DNA from: Chitinimonas prasina
Lineage (GTDB): Bacteria > Pseudomonadota > Gammaproteobacteria > Burkholderiales > Chitinimonadaceae
Length of the DNA stretch: 64,000 nt
Reading direction: 5' to 3'
Assembly: GCF_030160395.1 (NCBI RefSeq)
Contig: NZ_BSOG01000001.1
Coordinates: forward strand, 400,117 to 464,116
The notes under the pieces: model-generated
Seen by the model: the letters and a program-made list of their open reading frames with translations, nothing else
Told to the model about the DNA's origin: nothing
Database searches by the model: none
In this document: positions 57,218 through 64,000 of the stretch, in pieces
How positions within the stretch are numbered: position 1 is the stretch's first letter
Layout: every line of letters begins with the position of its first letter
Position numbers and translations under genes: made by a program

Positions 57218-59659
57218 CTAGCCGCTGACAACGCGCAGGTTCAGCCTGGGTGCGGCCTCCGCATAGCCATTGTTCAGAAACAAGGCGATGAAGTAGTCCC
57301 CCTGGGCCAGCCCGCTCAGTACCTGGCTGCCCATTGCGGCAGGCAGGTAGTGCCATTTCAGGGCGCTGGTGGCGCCAGGCACCTGGCCGGCGCGATACAC
57401 CCCCAGCCAGTGCTGCGTCCCGGCTGGCATGCCCTGCCAGCTGACGGTCACACTCTCCCCCACGCGGATCTGGCTGGCGCTGGCCGTCCATGTCACCACG
57501 GGTAGGGGCTGTGGCAGCGGCGAAGGGAGCGCCTCGGCCTGGCCGTTCAGCACCGGGTCGGTGTAATCCAGCCCTGCGCCTTCCAGGTGGCCTGCCAGCC
57601 GGCGCCAGTAGCTGCTGTCGCCCTCCAGCTTCACGCCCAAGTCATACCAGCCATAGCTGGCAGAGAGCGGCCGGATCAGGCTGCGGCTTTGCCCGGCCGG
57701 CACCTCGACCAGCTGCACGGCGGTGTCGCCATAGGCGTTGTCAGCCAGCCTGAAGCGGCACGCCTGCGCCCCGCCATTGCTGAACGTCAGTCTGACGCAG
57801 CGGGCTGCAGGGTCTTCCTCCAGCTGTACCTCGGCCTTGCGTGGCAGGCTGTCCAGGCTGCCGCCAAATTCGCGCGCATAGCCATTGTGGCTGACGACGA
57901 CCAACTGGTAGTGACTGCCGCTCCAGCTCCAGGTTTCCAGCGCTATCTGCTTGCCGGCCTCCACGGTGTAATGCCATGGCCCGTCGTTGCGCACGGTGGA
58001 ATAGACGATATAGGTCGCCGCCACCGAGCCGGTATTGTTGAAGCTCAGGGCGTACTTGCGCGCTTCTGCCACCGTACTGCCCGTCACTTGCGAGCGATAG
58101 GGCAAGGCGCATGCCCAACGCGGCTGGGCACCGGCCGTGGTCTCCTGCCTTGGCAGGCTCTGGGTGGCCGGGGGCAAGGCATCACGGCTGCCGCCATACT
58201 TGAAGTAGCTGGCACTGCGCGGCACGCTGGCAGGCCAGCTGGCATTGGGGTTGGCAAAGTTGAAGACACTGGTCATGTCGCCACACACGGCCCGGCGCCA
58301 GGGCGAGATAAGGTTGCATTGCACCTGGCTGCGCGGCAGGCCCTTGCCCTGCACCAGCCACTCTTCCAGCAGCCGTATCAGCGAGGTATGGTCAAACAGC
58401 TGGGAGTTGACCCGCCCCCCCTTGCTCCAGGGCGAAACGACCAGCGTCGGCACGCGTGGCCCCAGGCCGATGGGCTCGGCACTGTTGTAGGTCTCGCCCA
58501 TGCCGGCATTCGCCAGCGTCGTGCGGCCACGCCCCGCATTCAGCGGCGGTACCGTCGCCGGCATATGGTCGAAAAAGCCGTCATTCTCGTCGTAGGTGAT
58601 GATCAGCACGGTCTTGGCCCACACAGTGGGATTGTCCACCAGTGCCGACAGCAGACGCGCTGCGAAATGCTCGCCGGCATTAGGCGAGTGCGACGGATGT
58701 TCACAGTACTCAGTGGGTGCGCATATCCACGATACCTGCGGCAGCCGATTCGCCCTGACATCGGCAGCAAAGTCATCGATCAGCCACTGGCCGCTGGTAC
58801 CCGCCGCATTGCCGCCATGCGAGCCCGGCGCCATGGCACGACCCCGGCGGTACAGCGGCGAATCTGCCGTCAGCTTACGGCCGGCAGCATCCACCCTGAA
58901 GTTCCTGAAATACTGCAGATAGTTATCGCCGTAGTTATCCCACTCCTGATAGACCTTCCAGCTGATGCCATTGGCTTCCAGCACCTCGGCATAGCTTTGC
59001 CACTCCAGCCCCTTGGCGGCCGCGTTGTCATTGGCGATATCGGCGTTGTAGGTGCCATTGTTGATGTTGTAGAGCCGGGCATCCTGAATGCCTGTCAGAT
59101 AGCCGTTGGCATGGCCGCTCAAGGCGTAGAAACGGTTTGGGTCGGTCGGCCCGAATACCGAACAATGGTAGGCATCGCAGACGGTGAACGCATCTGCCAG
59201 CGCGTAATAGAAGGGCAGGTCGGCCCGATTGAAGTAGCCCATGCTGCGCACCGTCTTGCGGGGTATCCAGGCATTCCAGTCCTTCCAGGCCGCCTCGGTG
59301 CCTTTCCAGGAATGATCGAGCCCCACTTTCAGGGCATTGGTATTGCGCACGTCAAAATGATAGGGCAGCACGTAGCCACTGCCATTAGGCTGATACCAGA
59401 CCGGCTTGCCCGAAGGCAGCGGGATAGCCCGCGGATCATTGAACCCCCGCACACCGGCGAGGCTGCCGAAGTAATGGTCGAACGAGCGGTTCTCCTGCAT
59501 CAGGAAGACCACATGCTCGATATCCCCCACACCCCCAGCCCCCTGATGCGCCGGTGTCGCCAAGGCCTTGGCGATGACCTGGGAAAAACTGGACGCACTG
59601 GCCAAACCCATGGCACCCGCCGCCATGAAACCTCTACGGGAAGGATTCTCTATCGACAT
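57218..59659 (-). CDS. Phosphocholine-specific phospholipase C, Tat-exported
   Basis: The protein has 813 residues. A Tat signal (SRRGFMAAGAMGLASASSFSQ) is followed by the phosphoesterase domain: IEHVVFLMQENRSFDHYFGS, later GPTDPNRFYALSGHANGYL and LIITYDENDGFFDHMPATVP. Two DUF756 beta domains follow, as in Pseudomonas PlcH/PlcN. A further 85-residue C-terminal part (WTASASQIRVGESVTVSWQG) resembles an Ig-like or beta-sandwich extension. It should cut phosphatidylcholine outside the cell. GGAG precedes the ATG at 59659. Confidence 0.93.
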   Translation of the reverse strand: MSIENPSRRGFMAAGAMGLASASSFSQVIAKALATPAHQGAGGVGDIEHVVFLMQENRSFDHYFGSLAGVRGFNDPRAIPLPSGKPVWYQPNGSGYVLPYHFDVRNTNALKVGLDHSWKGTEAAWKDWNAWIPRKTVRSMGYFNRADLPFYYALADAFTVCDAYHCSVFGPTDPNRFYALSGHANGYLTGIQDARLYNINNGTYNADIANDNAAAKGLEWQSYAEVLEANGISWKVYQEWDNYGDNYLQYFRNFRVDAAGRKLTADSPLYRRGRAMAPGSHGGNAAGTSGQWLIDDFAADVRANRLPQVSWICAPTEYCEHPSHSPNAGEHFAARLLSALVDNPTVWAKTVLIITYDENDGFFDHMPATVPPLNAGRGRTTLANAGMGETYNSAEPIGLGPRVPTLVVSPWSKGGRVNSQLFDHTSLIRLLEEWLVQGKGLPRSQVQCNLISPWRRAVCGDMTSVFNFANPNASWPASVPRSASYFKYGGSRDALPPATQSLPRQETTAGAQPRWACALPYRSQVTGSTVAEARKYALSFNNTGSVAATYIVYSTVRNDGPWHYTVEAGKQIALETWSWSGSHYQLVVVSHNGYAREFGGSLDSLPRKAEVQLEEDPAARCVRLTFSNGGAQACRFRLADNAYGDTAVQLVEVPAGQSRSLIRPLSASYGWYDLGVKLEGDSSYWRRLAGHLEGAGLDYTDPVLNGQAEALPSPLPQPLPVVTWTASASQIRVGESVTVSWQGMPAGTQHWLGVYRAGQVPGATSALKWHYLPAAMGSQVLSGLAQGDYFIALFLNNGYAEAAPRLNLRVVSG

Positions 59660-59802
59660 GCCGGACTCCACGGTGAATGAAGCCCTGCATTGTTTTGGTA
59701 GAACAAGTCAGCAGCATGACAGTCGCCACAAGGGCGCATCAGGCAGCAGTCCTGCAGTACCTCCCTCCGCCAGCACCGCGTCTCACCCGCCTACATTTCA
59801 TA

Positions 59803-59825
59803 TAGTTGCATTTTATATGCATGTT
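59803..59825. promoter_or_regulatory. NsrR-type operator upstream of nsrR
   Basis: TAGTTGCATTTTATATGCAT is an inverted pair of ATGCA half-sites (TTGCAT and ATGCAT spaced by TTTAT), close to the NsrR consensus. It sits 40 bp before the NsrR start. The same AGTTGCATTTTATAT string recurs upstream of hmp. Confidence 0.7.
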
Positions 59826-59861
59826 TAGTATCGTTACCTCAGTCCCCCACCGGCCACTGCC

Positions 59862-60320
59862 ATGCAACTGACCCGCTTCTCTGACCTAGGCCTGCGCGTG
59901 CTGATGTACCTGACCCAACACGACCGCGCCCTGCCCGTCACCATTGCCGAGATCGCCGGGCAGTTCCAGGTGCCGCACAACCATCTGGTCAAGGTGGTCA
60001 ACCGCCTGGGCAAGCTGGGCTGGGTAGCCGCCACGCGGGGCCGCAATGGCGGTCTCCGGCTGGCCGTGCCTGCCCATGGCCTGCAGCTGGGGCAGGTGCT
60101 GCAGGGGCTGGAGCACAGTACCGAGCTGATCAACTGCGAAGACCCACCCTGCACCCTGCGCGGCAACTGCCTGCTCAAGGTGGCGCTCAATGCAGGCCTG
60201 GCCGCCTTCTACAGCAAGATGGATGACTACACACTGGCCGATGTCTGCGGCAGCCGTACCGGCGAGGCCATCATCACCCTGCACCGGCAGTTTCTCGATC
60301 AACAGACGGCGAGGCATTGA
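59862..60320 (+). CDS. nsrR: Rrf2-family nitric-oxide-sensing repressor NsrR
   Basis: The protein has 152 residues. The winged helix (MQLTRFSDLGLRVLMYLTQH with VPHNHLVKVVNRLGKLGWV) and the FeS-cluster cysteines C92, C97 and C103 in NCEDPPCTLRGNC are typical. The cluster loses iron on NO, releasing DNA. It is the first gene of a run with a truncated haemoglobin, a PpyR-like protein and hmp, all NO-related. A palindromic site upstream suggests autoregulation. Confidence 0.9.
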   Translation: MQLTRFSDLGLRVLMYLTQHDRALPVTIAEIAGQFQVPHNHLVKVVNRLGKLGWVAATRGRNGGLRLAVPAHGLQLGQVLQGLEHSTELINCEDPPCTLRGNCLLKVALNAGLAAFYSKMDDYTLADVCGSRTGEAIITLHRQFLDQQTARH

Positions 60321-60322
60321 TC

Positions 60323-60748
60323 ATGCAAGCCATTGCACAGGCGATAGGCCACCCCACGGTAGCGGCCGTGGTCGCCGATTTCTACCAGCAGGTACGCGCC
60401 CACCCTACTCTGGCTCAACCCTTTGCCAGGGTGCATGACTGGCCCGCACACCTGGAGCACCTGACCCATTTCTGGTGGGTGACACTGGGCGGAGCGCGCT
60501 ACCTTGAATACCGCTATCAGGTGGCAGAACGCCATGCCGAGGCCGGCTTCTCCCCAGCCCTGCTGCAGGATTGGCTAGCCCTGTTTGGCCAGACCCTACA
60601 GTCACACCTGCCTGCCGACCAGGCCAGTGCCTGGCTGAACCGTGCCGAGCGCATAGGAGAATCGCTGCGACTGATGCATGCACTGGGGCACTACCCTGAT
60701 GCGACAAGTCAGACCCCAGCCACCACCGCCCCCTGCAGGTCCAGCTAG
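60323..60748 (+). CDS. Group III truncated haemoglobin
   Basis: The 141-residue protein shows the 2/2 globin pattern of group III: ADFYQQVRAHPTLAQPFARV, DWPAHLEHLTHFWWVTLGG and ALLQDWLALFGQTLQSHLPA. A haem His is expected near VAERHAEAGFSPA. It starts three bases after nsrR, with CGAGG as ribosome site, so the two are one operon. Its likely role is NO or oxygen binding in NO detoxification. It acts in the cytosol. Confidence 0.87.
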   Translation: MQAIAQAIGHPTVAAVVADFYQQVRAHPTLAQPFARVHDWPAHLEHLTHFWWVTLGGARYLEYRYQVAERHAEAGFSPALLQDWLALFGQTLQSHLPADQASAWLNRAERIGESLRLMHALGHYPDATSQTPATTAPCRSS

Positions 60749-60792
60749 CAAAATCGTTTTCCCATCCCGGCAAACCGAGCAAGGAGCGCACA

Positions 60793-61059
60793 ATGCAAGA
60801 CCCCGCCCTCGTACATCGCTATTCCACCCGGCTGATCCAGTTCGCCTGCCTGCTCAGCCTGGCGGGTTTCTACCTCGCCTACTTGAAGACCGACCAGGTC
60901 GGCCTGGGCACCCTGGTAGGCGGCCACCTGATGCTCTTGATCGGCCCCGGCCTGCTCAAGCTGGGCTATGTGCTGCGGCTGGCGGCAGAAGAAGCGGCCA
61001 AGCCGCAAAACCGCCGGAGAGAAGCCGCCATTGTATTGCGCGCTCAAGCACTGCATTAA
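60793..61059 (+). CDS. Small two-helix membrane protein, PpyR-like
   Basis: The 88-residue protein has two membrane helices: LIQFACLLSLAGFYLAYL and LVGGHLMLLIGPGLLKLGYVL. The second, with GPGLLKLGYVLRLAA, matches my memory of PpyR-type membrane sensor proteins of Pseudomonas, which is a weak assignment. AAGGAG gives the ribosome site. It lies between the truncated haemoglobin and hmp, so a role in NO response or haemoglobin function is inferred. Confidence 0.6.
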   Translation: MQDPALVHRYSTRLIQFACLLSLAGFYLAYLKTDQVGLGTLVGGHLMLLIGPGLLKLGYVLRLAAEEAAKPQNRRREAAIVLRAQALH

Positions 61060-61077
61060 AAGTTGCATTTTATATAC
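61060..61077. promoter_or_regulatory. NsrR-type operator upstream of hmp
   Basis: AAGTTGCATTTTATATACC repeats the core of the site upstream of nsrR (shared AGTTGCATTTTATAT). It begins just after the PpyR-like stop codon and is 18 bp before the hmp start, consistent with a separate hmp promoter under NsrR. Confidence 0.65.
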
Positions 61078-61094
61078 CACTAATGGAGTACCAC

Positions 61095-62300
61095 ATGCTG
61101 TCTGCCGCATCCCGCCCCTATATCGCCGCCAGCGTTCCCGTCCTGCGCGAGCATGGCCTGGCCATCACCCGCCACTTCTATACCCAGATGTTTGCGCAGC
61201 ATCCTGAGCTGCAGCATCTGTTCAATATGGGCAACCAGGCCAGCGGGGTACAACAGCAATCGCTGGCCGCCGCCGTCTTTGCCTACGCCGCCAATATCGA
61301 CAATGCCGCCGCCCTGGCGCCCGTGCTGGAGCGCATCGTGCACAAGCATGCCTCCGTCGGCATTACCCCCGCCCATTACCCCATCGTCGGCCGCCACCTG
61401 CTGGGTGCCATCCAGGCCGTACTGGGTGATGCCGCAACGCCAGCCCTGCTGGCCGCCTGGGATGAAGCCTATTGGCTGCTGGCAGGCGAGCTGATCGCTG
61501 CCGAAGCCAGGTTGTACCAGCGCACCGCAACAGCGGCAGGCGCCTTGCAGACGCTGGTAGTAATGGAAACCCGCCGCGAGAGCGAAGACGTGATGTCCTA
61601 CTACCTGCAAACAGCCGATGGCCGCTCGCCCGGCAGCTTCCAGCCCGGCCAGTACATCAGCGTGGCCGTGCAGTTGGGCGAACTGCGCCAGCTACGCCAA
61701 TACAGCCTCTCCGATGCAAACGACCGCCCTTGGTGGCGCATCAGTGTCAAGCGCGAAGCCGGCAACCCCACCACCCCGGCGGGCCAGGTATCCAACTGGC
61801 TGCATGACCACCTGCGCCAGGGCGATACCTTGATGGCCGGCGCCCCCTTTGGCGATTTCACCCCCGGTCTGGCCGGCACCGCCCCCATCACCTTGATCTC
61901 GGCCGGCATAGGCATCACCCCCATGGTCGCCACCCTCAACACCCTGGCCAGCCAAGCCAGCCGGCGCCCCATCGTGTTTGCCCATGCCGCCCGCAATGGC
62001 CAGCACCATGCCATGCGTGCCGATCTGGCCGCAGCCCGCGCCCAATTACCACAGCTGCGCTCAGTGCTGTTCTACGAGCAACCGGCAGACACCGACCAGC
62101 TCGGCAGCCACTACCAGTACCAAGGCCGAATGCAGTTATCTGCGGTGGTGGACGAAGGCAATCGCGAGGGCGAGTTCTTTCTCTGCGGCCCGCTGGGCTT
62201 TATGCAGCAACAATGGCAAGGGCTACTGAGCGCTGGCGTGCCGCCTACCCGCATACACCGCGAGGTGTTCGGGCCGGAGCTATTGGATCACCTGATCTAG
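61095..62300 (+). CDS. hmp: Flavohaemoglobin, nitric oxide dioxygenase
   Basis: This 401-residue enzyme oxidises NO to nitrate with NADPH. The globin part has Y29 (B10), Q53 (E7) and the proximal H85 in VHKHASVGITPAHY. The FAD part has LRQYSLSDANDRPWWRISVK, and the NAD part ISAGIGITPMVATLNTL and FFLCGPLGFMQQQWQGLL. The ATG at 61095 follows GGAGTACCAC. It is the last gene of the NO cluster and has its own NsrR-like site. Confidence 0.95.
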   Translation: MLSAASRPYIAASVPVLREHGLAITRHFYTQMFAQHPELQHLFNMGNQASGVQQQSLAAAVFAYAANIDNAAALAPVLERIVHKHASVGITPAHYPIVGRHLLGAIQAVLGDAATPALLAAWDEAYWLLAGELIAAEARLYQRTATAAGALQTLVVMETRRESEDVMSYYLQTADGRSPGSFQPGQYISVAVQLGELRQLRQYSLSDANDRPWWRISVKREAGNPTTPAGQVSNWLHDHLRQGDTLMAGAPFGDFTPGLAGTAPITLISAGIGITPMVATLNTLASQASRRPIVFAHAARNGQHHAMRADLAAARAQLPQLRSVLFYEQPADTDQLGSHYQYQGRMQLSAVVDEGNREGEFFLCGPLGFMQQQWQGLLSAGVPPTRIHREVFGPELLDHLI

Positions 62301-62321
62301 CGAACTACCGGTCGCGGCAAC

Positions 62322-62342
62322 GGGCATATATAAAACATGCCC
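62322..62342 (+). terminator. Weak hairpin after hmp
   Basis: GGGCAT with ATGCCC around an A/T loop, 22 bp past the hmp stop, without a clear T-run. Confidence 0.4.
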
Positions 62343-62394
62343 TGGGTTCGGCCGAAATATTTGGGGGGGGAGGTCACATCGAAGGAGATTGGAC

Positions 62395-62448
62395 ATGAAG
62401 AAGCGATTCACCGAAGAACAGATCCTCAGCCGACCTCGTACGGCCTGA
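62395..62448 (+). pseudogene. 5' remnant of an IS3-family orfA
   Basis: GAAGGAGATTGGACATGAAG leads into MKKRFTEEQIL, the standard start of IS3-family orfA, after which the reading breaks off (SRPRTA, stop). A nearby TGACCT-C8-AAAT string on the minus strand (62359-62376) resembles an IS3 end. The element has been deleted except for this scar. Confidence 0.6.
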
Positions 62449-62552
62449 GACCGTGCGATGACGTCGAGTGGCTGCATTTCCGCCCAAGTAGACATTCGCA
62501 CCGGAGGAATGAAGTGGCCGCTGTGGCCTCTATTCCAGACTTCAATGTCCGA

Positions 62553-62656
62553 GCTAACCGGCCTGCGGAGGCAAGCGGTGTAAGCCTAGGCTGAGATGAT
62601 GCATCATGTGCCTCAGCCTGGGCTTACGGCGCTTGCCGTAGCGAGTCAGGTTAAGC
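62553..62656 (-). other. Candidate degenerate integron attC site (array end)
   Basis: Read on the minus strand, GCTTAAC (62656-62650, a perfect RYYYAAC core) starts 7 bp after the upstream gene's stop. GTTAGCT (62559-62553) sits 104 bp later. Between them lies a long imperfect palindrome (GGCAAGCG ... GTAAGCC ... GGCTTAC ... CGCTTGCC). Length and position suit attC, but the expected extrahelical base is not seen and the GTTAGCT core deviates from GTTRRRY. Confidence 0.45.
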
Positions 62657-62662
62657 GAGTGG

Positions 62663-63169
62663 TTAATTCTTATTCGCATACTCGGAACAGAACGCGCTGA
62701 AGACGTCGTGGCTGTTCAAGGCCTTGGCCGCTTCGACCATGATCGGATCGGCTGAGTCCGAAAGCCAGAGTGCCAGAAAGCGAGTGGGCGTTCGCGGACC
62801 AAAGAGGCCTTCGGCTTCAGCTTCAGTGAGCGCAACGAAGGCAGCTTTGAGCATCCCGTCGCGCTTTGAATCGAAGTCTAGGGATTGATCCGCGTGTATG
62901 GCTTTGAGTATGTCGTTCGCTTCGTCAAACAATCCGTGGTCTGCCCACAAGGACCATTCGTGCGGGCCATAGCGATAGTAGTTGTACATCGGGTCAGTCG
63001 CTGCTGCAGCGATCTGGGAACTTGTGTTCGCGACCGGCCCTATGCTGCACAGACTGTCGTCCGTGTAGAGGCTATACCCGTAGAGTTCCTCTGCGCTGTA
63101 GGTTTTGCGTAGCAGGCGGTAGTGCTGCGTGGTAGCTGAATGGAGGGCAGACTTGAGGGCGGCAAACAT
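62663..63169 (-). CDS. DUF4303 protein
   Basis: The 168-residue protein begins MFAALKSALHSATTQHYRLL and contains the family block ELYGYSLYTDDSLCSIGPVANT, which matches DUF4303. No signal or membrane segment is present. Such proteins are often found near toxin-immunity loci, but no role is proven. Only 14 bp separate its start from the attC core upstream and 6 bp separate its stop from the next candidate core, which is how integron cassettes are packed. Its base composition is lower in GC than the neighbouring hmp. Confidence 0.75.
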   Translation of the reverse strand: MFAALKSALHSATTQHYRLLRKTYSAEELYGYSLYTDDSLCSIGPVANTSSQIAAAATDPMYNYYRYGPHEWSLWADHGLFDEANDILKAIHADQSLDFDSKRDGMLKAAFVALTEAEAEGLFGPRTPTRFLALWLSDSADPIMVEAAKALNSHDVFSAFCSEYANKN

Positions 63170-63183
63170 AGCGTCGGTATGAG

Positions 63184-63279
63184 GGCTAACGTTGGAGGTA
63201 ACGTGCGGCCGGAGCTGCGTAGCAGCGGAGGGAACCCAAAGTGCTGTTTTGGGCTGTCACGTTGACCGAAAGTTTAGGC
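63184..63279 (-). other. Integron attC recombination site
   Basis: Read on the minus strand the order is GCCTAAAC (63279-63272), spacer, GGTCAACGTG (63267-63258), a variable part, CACGTTACC (63205-63197), spacer, GTTAGCC (63190-63184). The two inner arms pair perfectly except for one extra C in the first, the extrahelical base typical of attC. Its length of 96 bp is in the known range. The orientation agrees with the flanking minus-strand genes. Confidence 0.65.
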
Positions 63280-63291
63280 GCCTTAGGCCAA

Positions 63292-63612
63292 TTACAGCGG
63301 GTAAAGTTCAGGATAAGATTCATATGCCCAATATTTTGAAAGCTTTGAATAATAGGCTTCAGCGCTAGTTTTTGAATTTTTAGAGCAATAGATTACGGCA
63401 TCTTGATAGGGCACCCTTAGGCACAAGCCTATAAATTCGCCAGGGCTAATTTGCATTACCCACCAGTCCTCCTGCCCCCCAAATGTGGCATGACTATCTG
63501 TTTCCACATATGCAGGAGAACCAAGAATCTCATGCAACTGCTCTCGGCCAACAAAATGGAAGCATCCAGCAAGATATAGATCCATTTCAAATGGCGGCTT
63601 CGTGGGCTGCAT
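63292..63612 (-). CDS. Hypothetical protein, integron cassette, 106 aa
   Basis: I do not recognise it. The protein MQPTKPPFEMDLYLAGCFHF and on has DWWVMQISPGEFIGLCLRVP and ends near YESYPELYPL, rich in Tyr and Trp, with no signal or helix. It stops 12 bp before the attC site. GTTGAAT (complement of 63633-63639), a perfect GTTRRRY core, lies 20 bp upstream of its start, but I could not complete that site as an attC. The ATG at 63585 is an alternative start. AT content is high compared with the core genes. Confidence 0.5.
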   Translation of the reverse strand: MQPTKPPFEMDLYLAGCFHFVGREQLHEILGSPAYVETDSHATFGGQEDWWVMQISPGEFIGLCLRVPYQDAVIYCSKNSKTSAEAYYSKLSKYWAYESYPELYPL

Positions 63613-64000
63613 ATACCCAGGGCCTAATATTTATTCAACGGACGCACGAATCCGCTTATGGACAAGAAATGCGACATGCTTTACTCCAATAACCATGTGA
63701 GTTTGCAGATATCTTTCGAATCTAGCATCCATGTATGTGTTGTTAGCACTGACTTGCCCACACGAGACTAACTAACCCTCCTACTTAACAGCGATTCTAA
63801 CACTGCGAAGCGGGCCTTCACACCCTCAAGATAGCGGCGACATTGCAAGCAATTTCACTCATGGCTGCTGCTGAGAGCCGATAAGCGATCCCACGTGTCC
63901 GTGCTTACCCATGACCGCTTTGGTCGAAAAACTGTCACCGTTCCAGCACTGTCAGCGTGATCATCAAGGTGCGCAGGAAAAATCGGCGGCATGATCTTGA
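63613..64000. other. Region without a supported gene
   Basis: This stretch is relatively AT-rich. It contains a perfect GTTRRRY core on the minus strand (63633-63639) and short ORFs without good starts. It is probably cassette DNA of the same integron, whose integrase would lie to the right of the window. I see no gene here that I can support. Confidence 0.4.

Overview
The window is GC-rich chromosomal DNA from a Gram-negative betaproteobacterium. Supporting signs are a Neisseriales/Burkholderiales-type porin, the uvrA/MFS/ssb neighbourhood, an xseB-ispA-dxs isoprenoid operon, the gloB/methyltransferase divergence and c4-like single-haem cytochromes. A secreted GH18 chitinase with two chitin-binding modules points to a chitin degrader of the Chitinimonas/Chitinibacteraceae sort. 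The genus is an inference; no rRNA or tRNA gene is visible to settle it.

Layout. 1-5.6 kb is core: the start of an aminopeptidase P gene, uvrA, a YajR-like MFS transporter and ssb. 5.6-13.5 kb is accessory debris: a Tat-exported amine oxidase, an IS4-family element whose transposase carries an in-frame stop, a palindromic repeat, two tandem periplasmic binding proteins plus the tail of another, an internally deleted IS5-family element, a SnoaL-like gene, a truncated chemoreceptor copy and an orphan gene between short direct repeats. 13.5-23.4 kb holds the intact chemoreceptor, a CYTH-binding protein-porin cluster, the chitinase, an S9 peptidase and a DUF1287 protein. 23.4-31.4 kb holds the rtcB-prfH RNA-repair/ribosome-rescue pair behind a 13-codon leader ORF, free-methionine-sulfoxide reductase, MltD, gloB and its divergent methyltransferase, and a MerR/B12 (CarH/LitR-like) regulator. 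31.4-46.2 kb has a 290-bp MITE, two cytochromes c, an ethylene-receptor-like diguanylate cyclase, rsgA, a large hybrid histidine kinase, and a GMC oxidoreductase next to a hydrolase with a cysteine nucleophile. 46.2-53 kb has a candidate Fur-controlled small RNA, a cyclophilin, dxs-ispA-xseB preceded by a structured leader with a terminator, a second MITE copy and a subtilase. 53-62.3 kb has AraC- and TetR-type regulators around a serine hydrolase, an acetyltransferase, an orphan flagellar rod-like protein, phospholipase C and a nitric-oxide regulon (nsrR, truncated haemoglobin, PpyR-like protein, hmp) with two matching NsrR-type sites. 62.3-64 kb looks like the tail of a chromosomal integron: tightly packed minus-strand genes separated by one convincing and one degenerate attC site, beside IS3 debris.

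The most notable signals are the Fur-promoter small RNA (46.34-46.53 kb), the rtcB-prfH operon and the pair of 13-codon leader ORFs ahead of two ribosome-related operons, the leader RNA of the xseB-ispA-dxs operon, the ETR1-like diguanylate cyclase, and the integron tail. Functions are assigned by recognising motifs by eye; no database search was run.
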